From positions 62,001 to 126,000 of the forward strand of contig NZ_CACSKD010000010.1 in the NCBI RefSeq assembly GCF_902706285.1: 64,000 bases of DNA. The letters are read 5' to 3'. The position numbers and the translations under genes were made by a program. The stretch is from Rhizobium sp. 18055 (lineage in GTDB: Bacteria; Pseudomonadota; Alphaproteobacteria; Rhizobiales; Rhizobiaceae). The notes below the pieces were generated by a model. The model was not told where the DNA came from, did no database searches, and saw only the letters and a program-made list of their open reading frames with translations. Every line of letters begins with the position of its first letter. Positions within the stretch are counted from its first letter, which is position 1. Positions 15,306-24,069 of the stretch are shown here, one piece after another.

Positions 15306-15640
15306 CTTGCCAGTCCTCGGATTGGCTATGGTGATAAATGAGCGGTGTAATAAGCCTATTGGACCCGGGGGCGGTACCCGGCGCCTCCACCAAAAACCGG
15401 CGGCCTGACAAGGTGTTGGCCGGCTTTTGATGGGGGCGAAACAGGATCGACAAGGGTGTAAAGATCGTCTTTTTGCTCGGCATTGTACCGCCGTTATCGG
15501 GCTAAAATTGTAGTTGCAAATGACAACTATGCGGAAGCTCGTCTCGCTGCTTAATCGCAGTGTGACACTTCAAATCAAGTCCTGAAGGTTCGCACCTTAA
15601 GGCGGGGTCCGAAGGCACCTGGCAACAGAAGCCTTCACCT
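15306..15640 (+). ncRNA. ssrA: tmRNA, circularly permuted two-piece form
   Basis: tmRNA rescues ribosomes stalled on broken messages and tags the nascent protein for proteolysis. The gene has the alphaproteobacterial permuted order. The acceptor piece comes first and ends in the encoded CCA (15390-15392). After about 39 bases to be removed, the coding piece begins with GGGGGCG (15432-15438), which pairs with CGCCTCC before the CCA as a 7-base acceptor stem. The tag frame in the coding piece is ANDNYAEARLAA plus stop (about 15517-15555), beginning at a GCA resume codon. Outer ends are estimates; a GAAGGC/GCCTTC hairpin near 15611-15636 probably lies close to the 3' end. The tag adaptor sspB follows immediately. 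Confidence 0.92.
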
Positions 15641-15652
15641 TCTCCCCCAAGC

Positions 15653-15672
15653 GCAAATCATGTATGATTTGC
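15653..15672. repeat. Perfect palindrome between tmRNA and sspB
   Basis: GCAAATCAT (15653-15661) and ATGATTTGC (15664-15672) flank a GT centre. It lacks a T-run, so it is not a classical terminator; it may be an operator or part of the sspB leader. A second imperfect repeat (about 15694-15705 with 15727-15738) lies closer to the sspB start. Confidence 0.5.
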
Positions 15673-15767
15673 TAAAGCATGACTCGGCTCCGGGCTTTTC
15701 CAAGTCTTCCGGGCATGGCATATAGCCTTGGGAAAAGACGTACGGACGAACGAAAGACAGGAAAAGC

Positions 15768-16286
15768 ATGGGGCAGGATCACATCCGTTACGACATTCTG
15801 GCACAGGACGCGCTTCGCGGCGTCATCCGCAAAGTATTGTCCGAAGTCGCAGCGACCGGCCGCCTGCCGGGCGAACATCACTTTTTCATCACCTTTCTGA
15901 CCGGCGCGCCGGGCGTTCGCATCTCCCAGCTCCTGAAGTCCAAATATCCCGAGCAGATGACCATCGTCATCCAGCACCAGTTCTGGGAAATGAAGGTCAC
16001 TGATTCGCACTTCGAAATCGGCCTGTCCTTCTCCGACATCCCGGAAAAGCTGTTCGTTCCATTCAACGCCATTCGCGGTTTCTACGATCCATCCGTCAAT
16101 TTCGAACTCGAATTCGACGTTCCGCTGGCCGACAGCGACGAACTGCCGGAAGCCGAGATCACCGCCTATCCGGTTGCGGCTGAAAAGGCTGAGAAGACCG
16201 ACGACGCCACGGCCAAGCCGGCCGACGGCGAAGAGAAGAAGCCGGGATCGGTCGTCTCTCTCGACGCCTTCCGCAAGAAGCAGTAA
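15768..16286 (+). CDS. sspB: SspB adaptor for ClpXP (alphaproteobacterial type)
   Basis: This 172-residue protein carries tmRNA-tagged substrates to the ClpXP protease. The folded part (about residues 1-120) includes RLPGEHHFFITFLTGAPGVRIS and the conserved strand YPEQMTIVIQHQFWEM. A charged Ala/Glu/Lys linker (about 130-160) then leads to a short C-terminal tail (VVSLDAFRKKQ) of the kind that docks on ClpX. It lies directly downstream of the tmRNA gene on the same strand, joining the tag and its adaptor. An intrinsic terminator follows. Confidence 0.92.
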   Translation: MGQDHIRYDILAQDALRGVIRKVLSEVAATGRLPGEHHFFITFLTGAPGVRISQLLKSKYPEQMTIVIQHQFWEMKVTDSHFEIGLSFSDIPEKLFVPFNAIRGFYDPSVNFELEFDVPLADSDELPEAEITAYPVAAEKAEKTDDATAKPADGEEKKPGSVVSLDAFRKKQ

Positions 16287-16292
16287 AATTCG

Positions 16293-16317
16293 AAGGGAAG
16301 CATCTGCTTCCCTTTTT
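16293..16317 (+). terminator. Terminator of sspB
   Basis: AAGGGAAGC (16293-16301) and GCTTCCCTT (16306-16314) form a perfect 9-base stem around ATCT, running into five T residues (16313-16317). It lies 6 bases after the sspB stop codon. Confidence 0.88.
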
Positions 16318-16348
16318 CATATGGCCGTTATCCATATCGGGGGCACCC

Positions 16349-16543
16349 GTGAGCGCCGACATCGTCAATCTCCGTCAGTTCAAGAAGAAGCAGGCCCGTT
16401 CCGACAAGGAAAAGCAGGCCGAGCAGAACCGCATCTCCTTCGGCCGTACCAAGGTCGAGAAGCAGCTGACCACGGCGCTGAACGACAAAGCCGAAAAGGC
16501 CCTTGATCAGGGCCATATCGACAAGAACGACGACGGGAAATGA
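16349..16543 (+). CDS. DUF4169-family small basic protein
   Basis: This 64-residue, highly charged protein matches the small alphaproteobacterial DUF4169 family as I remember it: the N-terminal IVNLRQFKKKQAR is followed by a Lys/Gln/Glu-rich helix and ISFGRTKVEKQ. The start is a GTG at 16349. Function is unknown. It follows sspB and its terminator and precedes a ribbon-helix-helix protein. Confidence 0.7.
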   Translation: MSADIVNLRQFKKKQARSDKEKQAEQNRISFGRTKVEKQLTTALNDKAEKALDQGHIDKNDDGK

Positions 16544-16631
16544 CGCCGCCCGACGGCCAAAACGAATCCGGGTTCAACGGCTTGGCGGCATTTCCGGATT
16601 CAGTTTGTGAGCGCCGCGAAATGGCAATGCG

Positions 16632-16901
16632 ATGATCCGCAAGCACTCCACCACCCTGCACGGCCACCGCACCAGCTTTACGCTGGAAGACGAGTTCTGG
16701 AATGAACTGACATCAATCGCCGCCGCCCGCGTCATCCCCCTCGCAGCCCTGATTTCCGAAATCGACGACAACAGGGACGCCGACAGCAATCTCTCTTCGG
16801 CGCTGCGATTGCATGTACTTGCCTGGCTGAAATCGGGGAAGGATCGGGACAGGCTCGATGAACGGGATGAGGGAGGCCGTGGCGATGCCCGAGCGGGTTG
16901 A
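16632..16901 (+). CDS. Ribbon-helix-helix domain protein
   Basis: An 89-residue protein whose N-terminal half looks like a ribbon-helix-helix DNA-binding fold: a strand HRTSFTLEDEFWNEL, then helices around IAAARVIPLAALISEID and LSSALRLHVLAWLKS. Such proteins act as small dimeric regulators or as partners in other complexes; no target is evident. Its end overlaps the start of the GrpB-like gene by about 17 bases, so the two are probably co-translated. Confidence 0.72.
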   Translation: MIRKHSTTLHGHRTSFTLEDEFWNELTSIAAARVIPLAALISEIDDNRDADSNLSSALRLHVLAWLKSGKDRDRLDERDEGGRGDARAG

Positions 16902-17397
16902 GATCGCAGCCTATGACCCCGCATGGCCCAACCGGTTCCTGAGGATCGCGGCCGCCTTGCAGGCGTTGCTAGGACAACACGTGCTCGCCATCCACCATGT
17001 CGGCAGCACCGCGATCCCCGGCCTTTCGGCAAAACCGCTGATCGATATCGACGTGATCCTGCCCACCGCCGAGCACGTGCTCGCTGCAGGGGCCGCGATG
17101 GAGGCAGCGGGCTACGAGCCGCGCGGCAACCGCTACGACCACGACATCTTCGCCTTCATGAAACGACAGGAAAGCCCAGGCCAGCGTGTCTACCTCTGCC
17201 CCGATGGCCACGACACCCCACACCGGCGCATGCTCTTCCGGGACTACCTCAGAACCCACGTCGAAACCGCCGCCGCCTATCAGGCGCTGAAAGTGAAACT
17301 CTCCGAAGACTACGCGTATGACGGCGATGGATACACGGCGGCAAAAGCCGCCTTCGTCAATTCGACCGTTGAGCGGGCGCGTCTAGCACGGACCTGA
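16885..17397 (+). CDS. GrpB/UPF0157-family nucleotidyltransferase-like protein
   Basis: A 170-residue protein with the GrpB/UPF0157 pattern: an N-terminal YDPAWPNRF segment, then HVGSTAIPGLSAKPLIDIDVIL (residues about 43-64), which contains the Gly-Ser and paired acidic residues of the nucleotidyltransferase fold. RDYLRTHVETAAAY lies further on. The biochemical role of the family is poorly defined. I chose the ATG at 16885; ATGs at 16858 and 16867 would add short tails. It converges on the AsmA-like gene. Confidence 0.78.
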   Translation: MPERVEIAAYDPAWPNRFLRIAAALQALLGQHVLAIHHVGSTAIPGLSAKPLIDIDVILPTAEHVLAAGAAMEAAGYEPRGNRYDHDIFAFMKRQESPGQRVYLCPDGHDTPHRRMLFRDYLRTHVETAAAYQALKVKLSEDYAYDGDGYTAAKAAFVNSTVERARLART

Positions 17398-17428
17398 AAA
17401 CCGCCCTCGCCCTTTAGACACCGCCGCC

Positions 17429-20400
17429 CTACTGCGGCACCTGCACGCCCGGAAGCCCCGGCACCGTGTTGAAATTCAACGAGTTCTGCGGCGGCGTGGC
17501 CAGTTGTTCCTGCGCCTTGCGTGCCGCATCGGCAGCAGCCTTCTGGTCGGCCTCGGCCTTTGCTTGGGCAGCAGCATCCGCATCGGCCTTGGCCTTTGCA
17601 TCGGCGTCCGCCTTGGCCTTTGCGGCCGCTTCGGCTTCCGCCTTCGCCTTCGCCGCAGCGTCGGCCGCTTCGCGCTCGGCCTGCTGCGATGCAATCACGC
17701 GCAGGCGTTCTTCCTCGGCCTGTCGCTGCGCCTCGATCGCCGCTGCCTTTTCGCGTTCCTGGTCGTTGAACTTGGCAAGCGACACTTCGCGGCGCAGGCG
17801 CTGCTGCTCCAGCACGTTCGACTGCAGCTTCTCCACCCGCCGCCGCTCGCGCTCGAAGGCGCGCAGCGACAGATAGCCGGTGATATCGGTCACATCCATC
17901 ACCCGGCCGGGCGACCCCAGCACGCCGGAAAAGTCCAGGCGGATGGCCGGGTCAGCCCCGGTCAGCGCGTCGCCCACAGGGTTGAGGCCGATATTGAGCG
18001 ATGCGGTGATGCGCTCCTGCGGCAGGTCGATCTGGGCATTGCCGGTCAGCTTCGCCTGATCGGTTGCGATGGCGACGTTCTGAACCCGCAGCACGCCATC
18101 CGTGACGTTGAAGGGAACCGCCGTCGCCGGCAGCTTGGCTTCGCCATTGTTGAGCAGCGTCTCGACGATCGGATGAACCTTGCCGGCATTCAGCTGATCC
18201 TGCATCGGATCGGTCGCCGAGAGCAGCGGCGCCAGCATGCCGAGATTGAGGCCGCGCACGCTGGTCTCGCCGAGCGTCAACTCGCCCGAACCGTTCAGCG
18301 AGCTGGCAATCTCCTTCATCGACTTGCCGGATGCTTCCATCGACAGCGACAGCCCGAACTTGCCGTTTGCCACCGGCGCGCCGTCGCGCTGCCAGACGAC
18401 ACCTGCAAGATCCGCATTGGCAAGCGCAAGCTTGGTCTGCAGGAAGCCCGTCCCTTCGGCATTGGTGAATTTCACATTGCCATCGACCGTGCCGCCGTCC
18501 CAGGTGCCCTTCATCTCGTTGAGCTGCAACTCGTCGCCCTTGTAGGCGACGTTGGAAGTGAAATCGGTGATCGGGTTCGCCCAGCCCGGCCAGAACTGCT
18601 TGGCCGACAGCTTCACGTTGACATCGGTATCCTTGAACACCGGTATGCCGAGCGCGGCAGCCGAAAGATTGCCGTTCGCCGCATCCGTCATCGGCCCGTA
18701 GACCGCCTCGCCAAGCCACGTCGCATCGGCCTTGGAAAGTGCCAGGTCGCCGGATGCCGTCGTCTTGTCGGCCTTGCGGTCGAGTGTCATGGCGCCGGTG
18801 AATTCATTGTCCGCCGCATGTCCGGCAATGTTGCCGAAAGCGACCTTGTCGCCATCGACAGTCGCGGTCGTCGTCAGCTTGAACGGCAGTCCGGTGCCCA
18901 TCTGCGGCACGCCGATCCCGTTCATCACAAGATAAGGATCGAGATCCGCGCTCTCCAGCGACAGCGCCAGCTGCCCGTTCATGAAGGTCTGCGGCCGGAT
19001 ATCGACCTTGCCGGTCGCGGTAAACGAGGTGCGGTCGGTGGCAAAGGTCAGCGCAGCGTCGGCAGGATCGGTCCCCTCGGCCTGCACCTTCAGCGTCATG
19101 CGGCCATTGGCATCGGCATCGACAGGCAGCGGGTCGAGCCCGGCCTGGCCGAACAGCACCGACGTCACATTGTTCTCGAGCGTCGCCTCGAGGCTGGTCG
19201 TCCCCTTGCCGGTCAATGCCAGCAGGTCGGACATCCGGTAGTCGAGGTTCATGCGGCTGCCATTGGCAACGCCTGCGAGCGTCACGGCAAGACCGTCGCC
19301 CTGATCGCCGCCGAGTGTCACGGCACCGCGCAGCGCCGTATTGGTGTACCAGGCGGCATTGCGCACCAGCCGGTCCATGACGGGATGATCAGGCAGATGC
19401 TGCTTCAGCATCGCGAAGAACGGGCCGGGATCTGCTGCCTTGAAGGTGATTTCGCCGGAGCCCTTGTAGTCGAGCAGCGAACCCTCGGCACGACCCGTCG
19501 CCGTAAACTCGGCCCCCGCCAGGTTCTTCACCGCAAGCTCGTCCACGGCAAGCGCACCGTCAGCGATCGTGAAACTGGTCTCGACGTCACCGGCTTCAAC
19601 GCCGAAAGCCGTGAACTTGGCGGCCTTCAGCTGCGCCTTGATCTTGTGGTCGAGCACATTGTTGCCGGCGTCCTGCCCGGTAAACAGTCCGGTCAGCGCC
19701 CGGAGCGCATCGAGATCCAGCGCGTCGCCTGATAGCGCCACGTCGAGCGTCGGCGCCTGGTTGGCCAGGGCCTGGCGATCGAGCTTGCCCTTCAGCGTCG
19801 CCGGCCCGACGGCGATCTCCAGATTGTCGAAGGTCTGTCGCTCATGCGTCAGGTTCACATCGGCCGAAAAGCCGGCCTGCTGCAATTGCCGGATGGCCGG
19901 ATCGACATCGCCCGAAAGCCAGGAGGCAAGCCCGGTCGGCTGCTTCGACGCCACGGTAATCTTGCCGAGAAACGATGGCTGCCCCTGCAGCGTCAACCGC
20001 CCGTTGCCCTCCACCAGTGTCCGTCCGGGGAGCGTGCCGAAAGCATTGTCGATCGTCCAGCCGCTTCCGGCCGGTTCGAGATCGAGCTGCACGTCGCGAA
20101 TGGTGGTGTCGCCGGCCACGATCGCCGGAAGCCGGACGCTGGCCTTGCCGGGCACCTGCGGCACCGGGATCTGCGACACGATCTGGATCAGCGCATTCAG
20201 CCGCTGCTTGGCGGAAAGGCTGGGGTCACGGGTGGTCTTGCCGCCGGCGCCCTGATTGCCGATACGGCTGACGTCGATCTGCTGTCCGTCGGCTGTCAGC
20301 AGAAACTGCGGCTTCACGCCGGTATCGAGCGTCGCCTCGCCGGTGACCACGTAAGGGTCCTCGGCGGCGCCGATTTCCAGACGGTATTCGGGAATGCGGA

Positions 20401-21232
20401 TGCTCTCATTGGTCAGCTCGAACTTGCCTTTGAGCCGCGGCGGCAGTTCGCTCTTGTCGGTGCCCTTGGCCTGGTTGGTGCTGGCACGTTCGATCTGCGC
20501 CGACATCGTGCCCTGATAATTGGGCTTGCGATCGACCAGCTTCAGCTCGCCATCGAGATCGACAGTCACAGGATGCCTGTCCGGCTGCAGCCGGGTGCGC
20601 ATCCTGAGCACGCCGTTCTCGTCCAGCTGATTGCTGGAGAAGAGGAAATTGCCATGCTCGCCGTCAAGCGCCGCATCGCCCTCGATCCGCCAGGGACCGG
20701 CCAGCGACTTCGCCGACATCTCTGCGTTCAGTCCCGTGACATGGCGTGTCCGTCCCGACTGGTCATCGATGAACTGCACATCGCCGCCGCTGACATGAAC
20801 GTTTTCCAGAACGACGGTCCTGGCCGGAATTTCCGGCTGGCTGCCGCGCGTCCAGTCCAGCGTCCCGTCCTTCAGCAGCCGGAGCTTGACCTTGGGATTG
20901 ACGACGCGCATGTCGAAAATAAGGGCCTCGCCCGACAGGAATGGCGCCAGTTCCGCATCCATGGAGAATTGCTCGACCTGCACGATCGGCGAACCGTCCT
21001 GCTCCTGGCCGACGCGCACGTCATGCATGGTCACCGATGGAAACGGCAGTAGCCGCGCATCGACGGCGCCATGCACCACGACCTTCTTGCCGATGATCCG
21101 GCTTGCCTGATCCTCGAAATTCTGTCGGAATCCGGTCCAGTCGATGAACATGGGCGCAAACAGCGCCACGAACAGCGCCACCACAACCAAACCACCCAGT
21201 ACGACGAGGAACCGGCCTACCAAGTCAATCAT
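17429..21232 (-). CDS. Very long AsmA-family envelope protein with TolA-like tail
   Basis: This 1267-residue protein has an N-terminal membrane helix (about residues 5-30, FLVVLGGLVVVALFVALFAPMFI). It is followed by the AsmA start region (DWTGFRQNFEDQASRIIGKKVVVHGAVDARLLPFPSVTMHDVRVG) and a long beta-rich body with the AsmA C-terminal domain near residues 980-1110. AsmA-like proteins span the periplasm and are linked to outer-membrane lipid transport. The last 130 residues are a charged coiled coil with repeated AKA/ADA units that resembles TolA, then a Pro-rich end. The gene stands alone on the minus strand. Confidence 0.85.
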   Translation of the reverse strand: MIDLVGRFLVVLGGLVVVALFVALFAPMFIDWTGFRQNFEDQASRIIGKKVVVHGAVDARLLPFPSVTMHDVRVGQEQDGSPIVQVEQFSMDAELAPFLSGEALIFDMRVVNPKVKLRLLKDGTLDWTRGSQPEIPARTVVLENVHVSGGDVQFIDDQSGRTRHVTGLNAEMSAKSLAGPWRIEGDAALDGEHGNFLFSSNQLDENGVLRMRTRLQPDRHPVTVDLDGELKLVDRKPNYQGTMSAQIERASTNQAKGTDKSELPPRLKGKFELTNESIRIPEYRLEIGAAEDPYVVTGEATLDTGVKPQFLLTADGQQIDVSRIGNQGAGGKTTRDPSLSAKQRLNALIQIVSQIPVPQVPGKASVRLPAIVAGDTTIRDVQLDLEPAGSGWTIDNAFGTLPGRTLVEGNGRLTLQGQPSFLGKITVASKQPTGLASWLSGDVDPAIRQLQQAGFSADVNLTHERQTFDNLEIAVGPATLKGKLDRQALANQAPTLDVALSGDALDLDALRALTGLFTGQDAGNNVLDHKIKAQLKAAKFTAFGVEAGDVETSFTIADGALAVDELAVKNLAGAEFTATGRAEGSLLDYKGSGEITFKAADPGPFFAMLKQHLPDHPVMDRLVRNAAWYTNTALRGAVTLGGDQGDGLAVTLAGVANGSRMNLDYRMSDLLALTGKGTTSLEATLENNVTSVLFGQAGLDPLPVDADANGRMTLKVQAEGTDPADAALTFATDRTSFTATGKVDIRPQTFMNGQLALSLESADLDPYLVMNGIGVPQMGTGLPFKLTTTATVDGDKVAFGNIAGHAADNEFTGAMTLDRKADKTTASGDLALSKADATWLGEAVYGPMTDAANGNLSAAALGIPVFKDTDVNVKLSAKQFWPGWANPITDFTSNVAYKGDELQLNEMKGTWDGGTVDGNVKFTNAEGTGFLQTKLALANADLAGVVWQRDGAPVANGKFGLSLSMEASGKSMKEIASSLNGSGELTLGETSVRGLNLGMLAPLLSATDPMQDQLNAGKVHPIVETLLNNGEAKLPATAVPFNVTDGVLRVQNVAIATDQAKLTGNAQIDLPQERITASLNIGLNPVGDALTGADPAIRLDFSGVLGSPGRVMDVTDITGYLSLRAFERERRRVEKLQSNVLEQQRLRREVSLAKFNDQEREKAAAIEAQRQAEEERLRVIASQQAEREAADAAAKAKAEAEAAAKAKADADAKAKADADAAAQAKAEADQKAAADAARKAQEQLATPPQNSLNFNTVPGLPGVQVPQ

Positions 21233-21424
21233 TCTCCATTCGGGCTATCACTGCAGACACTAGATCAAGAACCCGAAGAGTGTGAAGCGGCTTTCAGGCA
21301 ACATCATGCGCAATTCCTTGTTACGGCCACGCTTTTCGGGCCGCACCTCGATTCGCCGAGGCTCTTCTTCGTCTCTATCGGCATTCATGCCGCAAGCAAG
21401 CCAAGATCAATAGATTGTTGATTT

Positions 21425-22888
21425 TCAGGCAGAATGGAAAATCTTCCCCGGATTGAAGATATTGTCGGGATCGAGCGCCTGCTTCACCTGCCGCATCAAG
21501 TCCACGGCGCCGCCAAGCTCTTCCTGCAGGAACGCCATCTTGCCCTGACCGATACCATGCTCGCCGGTGCAGGTGCCATCCATCTCCAGCGCCCGCTTGT
21601 TGAGCCTGCCGACGAAACTCTCGGCTACCGCAATGCCCTCCTCCGTCTTGTCGTCGAACAACAGCAGCACGTGGAAGTTTCCGTCGCCGGCATGGCCGAC
21701 GATCATCGCCAGCAGTCCATGCTTCTCGATATCGGCCTGCGTCTCATCGATGCAGTCGGCCAATCGCGAGATCGGCACGCAGACGTCGGTGGACAGCGCC
21801 GCCATCTCGGGCGCAAGTGCCCGCGACGCCCAGTAGGCATCGTGGCGCGCCTTCCACAGCCTGTTGCGCTCTTCGGCGTTGACGGTCCAGGCAAACTCGC
21901 CGCCGCCGCATTCCGCGGCGATTTCGCCGAACTGCGCCGATTGCAGCGCAACCGTCTCGTCCGTGCCGTGAAACTCCACGAACAGCGTCGGCTTTTCATC
22001 ATAGTTCAATTTCGAATAGGCATTGCAGGCGCGGATCTGCAGCGCATCGAGCAACTCGATGCGAGCAACCGGCACGCCCATCTGGATGGTCATGATCACC
22101 GCATCGCAGGCCGCACGCACGGTCGGAAACGCGCAGACCCCACCGCCGATCTTCTGCGGAATGCCCTGCAGTCTGAGCGTCACCGAGGTCAGGATGCCAA
22201 GCGTTCCCTCGGCGCCGACGAACAGCCGCGTCAGGTCGTATCCGGCCGAAGACTTGCGGGCGCGCCGCGCGGTCCGGATCTCCTCGCCGTTGGCGGTGAC
22301 CGCCGTCACCGCAAGCACATTGTCCTTCATCGTCCCGTAGCGAACGGCATTGGTGCCCGATGCCCGCGTCGAGGCCATGCCGCCGATCGAGGCGTTGGCG
22401 CCGGGGTCGATCGGGAAGAACAGGCCGGTATCGCGCAGATAGGTATTGAGATCCTCGCGCGTCACGCCGGGCTCTACGATGCAGTCGAGATCTTCCATAT
22501 TGACTTCAAGCACCCGGTTCATCCGGCTGAAATCGATCGAGATGCCGCCATTCGGCGCATTGACCTGCCCCTCCAGCGACGATCCTGTGCCAAAGCCGAT
22601 GACCGGCACCTTGTGCTCGGCGCAGATCTTTACCGCAGCCTTCACATCGTCGGCGCTTTCGGCAAACAGCACGCCGTCGGGAAGCTGCGAGGGAATATAG
22701 GTGGTCGTATGCGAATGCTGCTCGCGGAACGACTGGCCGGTCTGGAAGCGCTCGCCAAAGCCCTGTTTGAGGATGCCGAGAACAGTGCCGATGCCTGCCT
22801 CGTTGCGTGTGCCGGCCTTTGCGTCTTTGAGCGCCATCTCGTTGATCTCCTTACCGTCGCTGCCCCGGGGCAGGTTGGTATGAGACAT
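21425..22888 (-). CDS. FAD-linked oxidase (D-lactate dehydrogenase/GlcD type)
   Basis: A 487-residue flavoprotein of the vanillyl-alcohol-oxidase fold. The FAD-binding half includes VIGFGTGSSLEGQV, VEPGVTREDLNTYL and PGANASIGGMASTRASGTNAVRYG, and the C-terminal substrate domain ends with GHAGDGNFHVLLLF and CTGEHGIGQGKM. This pattern is typical of D-lactate dehydrogenase (cytochrome) and glycolate oxidase subunit GlcD, which oxidise 2-hydroxy acids. As the gene stands alone, without glcE or glcF, D-lactate or another D-2-hydroxy acid is more likely than glycolate. A later ATG at MALKDAKAG is also possible. Confidence 0.87.
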   Translation of the reverse strand: MSHTNLPRGSDGKEINEMALKDAKAGTRNEAGIGTVLGILKQGFGERFQTGQSFREQHSHTTTYIPSQLPDGVLFAESADDVKAAVKICAEHKVPVIGFGTGSSLEGQVNAPNGGISIDFSRMNRVLEVNMEDLDCIVEPGVTREDLNTYLRDTGLFFPIDPGANASIGGMASTRASGTNAVRYGTMKDNVLAVTAVTANGEEIRTARRARKSSAGYDLTRLFVGAEGTLGILTSVTLRLQGIPQKIGGGVCAFPTVRAACDAVIMTIQMGVPVARIELLDALQIRACNAYSKLNYDEKPTLFVEFHGTDETVALQSAQFGEIAAECGGGEFAWTVNAEERNRLWKARHDAYWASRALAPEMAALSTDVCVPISRLADCIDETQADIEKHGLLAMIVGHAGDGNFHVLLLFDDKTEEGIAVAESFVGRLNKRALEMDGTCTGEHGIGQGKMAFLQEELGGAVDLMRQVKQALDPDNIFNPGKIFHSA

Positions 22889-22942
22889 GAGACGGCGCCT
22901 GTCTAGTGCAAGAATCGCAACGGCGGCTCCGACATACAGCTG

Positions 22943-23980
22943 TCAGACGAGCGGCGGATTGAGCCGCGCAAAGCCCGCCTGCCGGTGGTAGGGGAAATAC
23001 GGATAGGCCGCGGTGACGGCACTTGCCCTGTCGAGCTTTTCCACCTGCTCCTTCGACAGCGACCAGCCGACCGCGCCAAGGTTCTGCCGCAACTGCGCCT
23101 CGTTGCGCGCCCCGATGATGACGCTCGCCACCGTCGGCCTACCGATCAGCCAGTTGAGGGCGATCTGCGGCACGGTCCTGCCGGTCTCTTCGGCAACGGC
23201 ATCCAGCGCATCGACGATATCGTAGAGCTTCTCGTCATCCACCGGCGGCCCGTACTCCGCCGTCTGGTGCAAGCGGCTTTCCTCCGGCAGCGGCTGCCCG
23301 CGCCTGATCTTCCCCGTCAGCCGTCCCCAGGCCAGCGGGCTCCACACCAGCGCCCCGACACCCTGATCGGCCGCCAGCGGCATCAACTCCCACTCGTAAT
23401 CGCGGCCGGCCAGCGAATAGTAGACCTGGTGCGCGACATATCGCGAATAGCCATGCCGTTCCGAAGCAGCCAGCGACTTCATCAGTTGCCACCCCGAAAA
23501 ATTCGACACGCCGACATAGCGGATCTTGCCTGCGGCAATCAGCCCGTCCAGCGTGGAAAGCACCTCTTCGATGGGCGTCGAGGCGTCGAAGGCATGCAGT
23601 TGCAGGAGATCGATATAATCCGTCCCGAGCCGCTTCAGCGCTGCATCGGTCGCGCGAAGCAGCCGTGCCCGCGACGTGCCCCAATCGGCAGGACCGTCCC
23701 CCATCGGCAGCGCCATCTTGGTCGAGATCAGCACCTGATCACGCCGCCCCCTGATCGCATGGCCGAGCACCTCTTCCGACGCACCGGCGGAATAGACATC
23801 AGCACTGTCGAACAGGTTGACGCCGGCCTCGATCGAAATATCCACCATCCGCCGCGCCTCGACCGCATCGGTATTGCCCCAGGCCCCGAACAGCGGCCCC
23901 GAACCGCCGAAGGTTCCTGCACCGAAACTCAACACCGGCACCCGCAGGCCGGACGCACCAAGCTGTCTGTATTCCATCAT
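22943..23980 (-). CDS. Aldo/keto reductase (YghZ/potassium-channel-beta-like group)
   Basis: A 345-residue aldo/keto reductase. The start region MMEYRQLGASGLRVPVLSFG and the stretch DSADVYSAGASEEVLG carry the catalytic Asp and Tyr; Lys is in LISTKMAL and His in LLQLHAFD. The longer form with WSPLAWGRLTGK and a late VIIGARNEAQLRQNL resembles the group related to potassium-channel beta subunits rather than the shorter reductase at 1486-2334. It is divergent from a LysR regulator 89 bases away, which probably controls it. Confidence 0.87.
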   Translation of the reverse strand: MMEYRQLGASGLRVPVLSFGAGTFGGSGPLFGAWGNTDAVEARRMVDISIEAGVNLFDSADVYSAGASEEVLGHAIRGRRDQVLISTKMALPMGDGPADWGTSRARLLRATDAALKRLGTDYIDLLQLHAFDASTPIEEVLSTLDGLIAAGKIRYVGVSNFSGWQLMKSLAASERHGYSRYVAHQVYYSLAGRDYEWELMPLAADQGVGALVWSPLAWGRLTGKIRRGQPLPEESRLHQTAEYGPPVDDEKLYDIVDALDAVAEETGRTVPQIALNWLIGRPTVASVIIGARNEAQLRQNLGAVGWSLSKEQVEKLDRASAVTAAYPYFPYHRQAGFARLNPPLV

Positions 23981-24053
23981 CTGTCTCCTGTTGCTTCCAC
24001 AGAGATAGACACCCCAGACACGATGAAATAGATTGCCCTCAGGCACACCATCA

Positions 24054-24068
24054 ATGAATTGAACTCAT
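24054..24068. promoter_or_regulatory. Candidate LysR-type binding site
   Basis: An imperfect palindrome of the T-N11-A kind (ATGAATTGAACTCAT) sits directly before the LysR gene start (24070), in the divergent spacer shared with the aldo/keto reductase. The position suits autorepression. The match is short and could be chance. Confidence 0.35.
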
Positions 24069-24069
24069 C

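Noticed and set aside
17504..19732. 742-codon frame opposite the AsmA-like gene
   Set aside because: Mirror of the repetitive AsmA-like coding sequence; no domain pattern.
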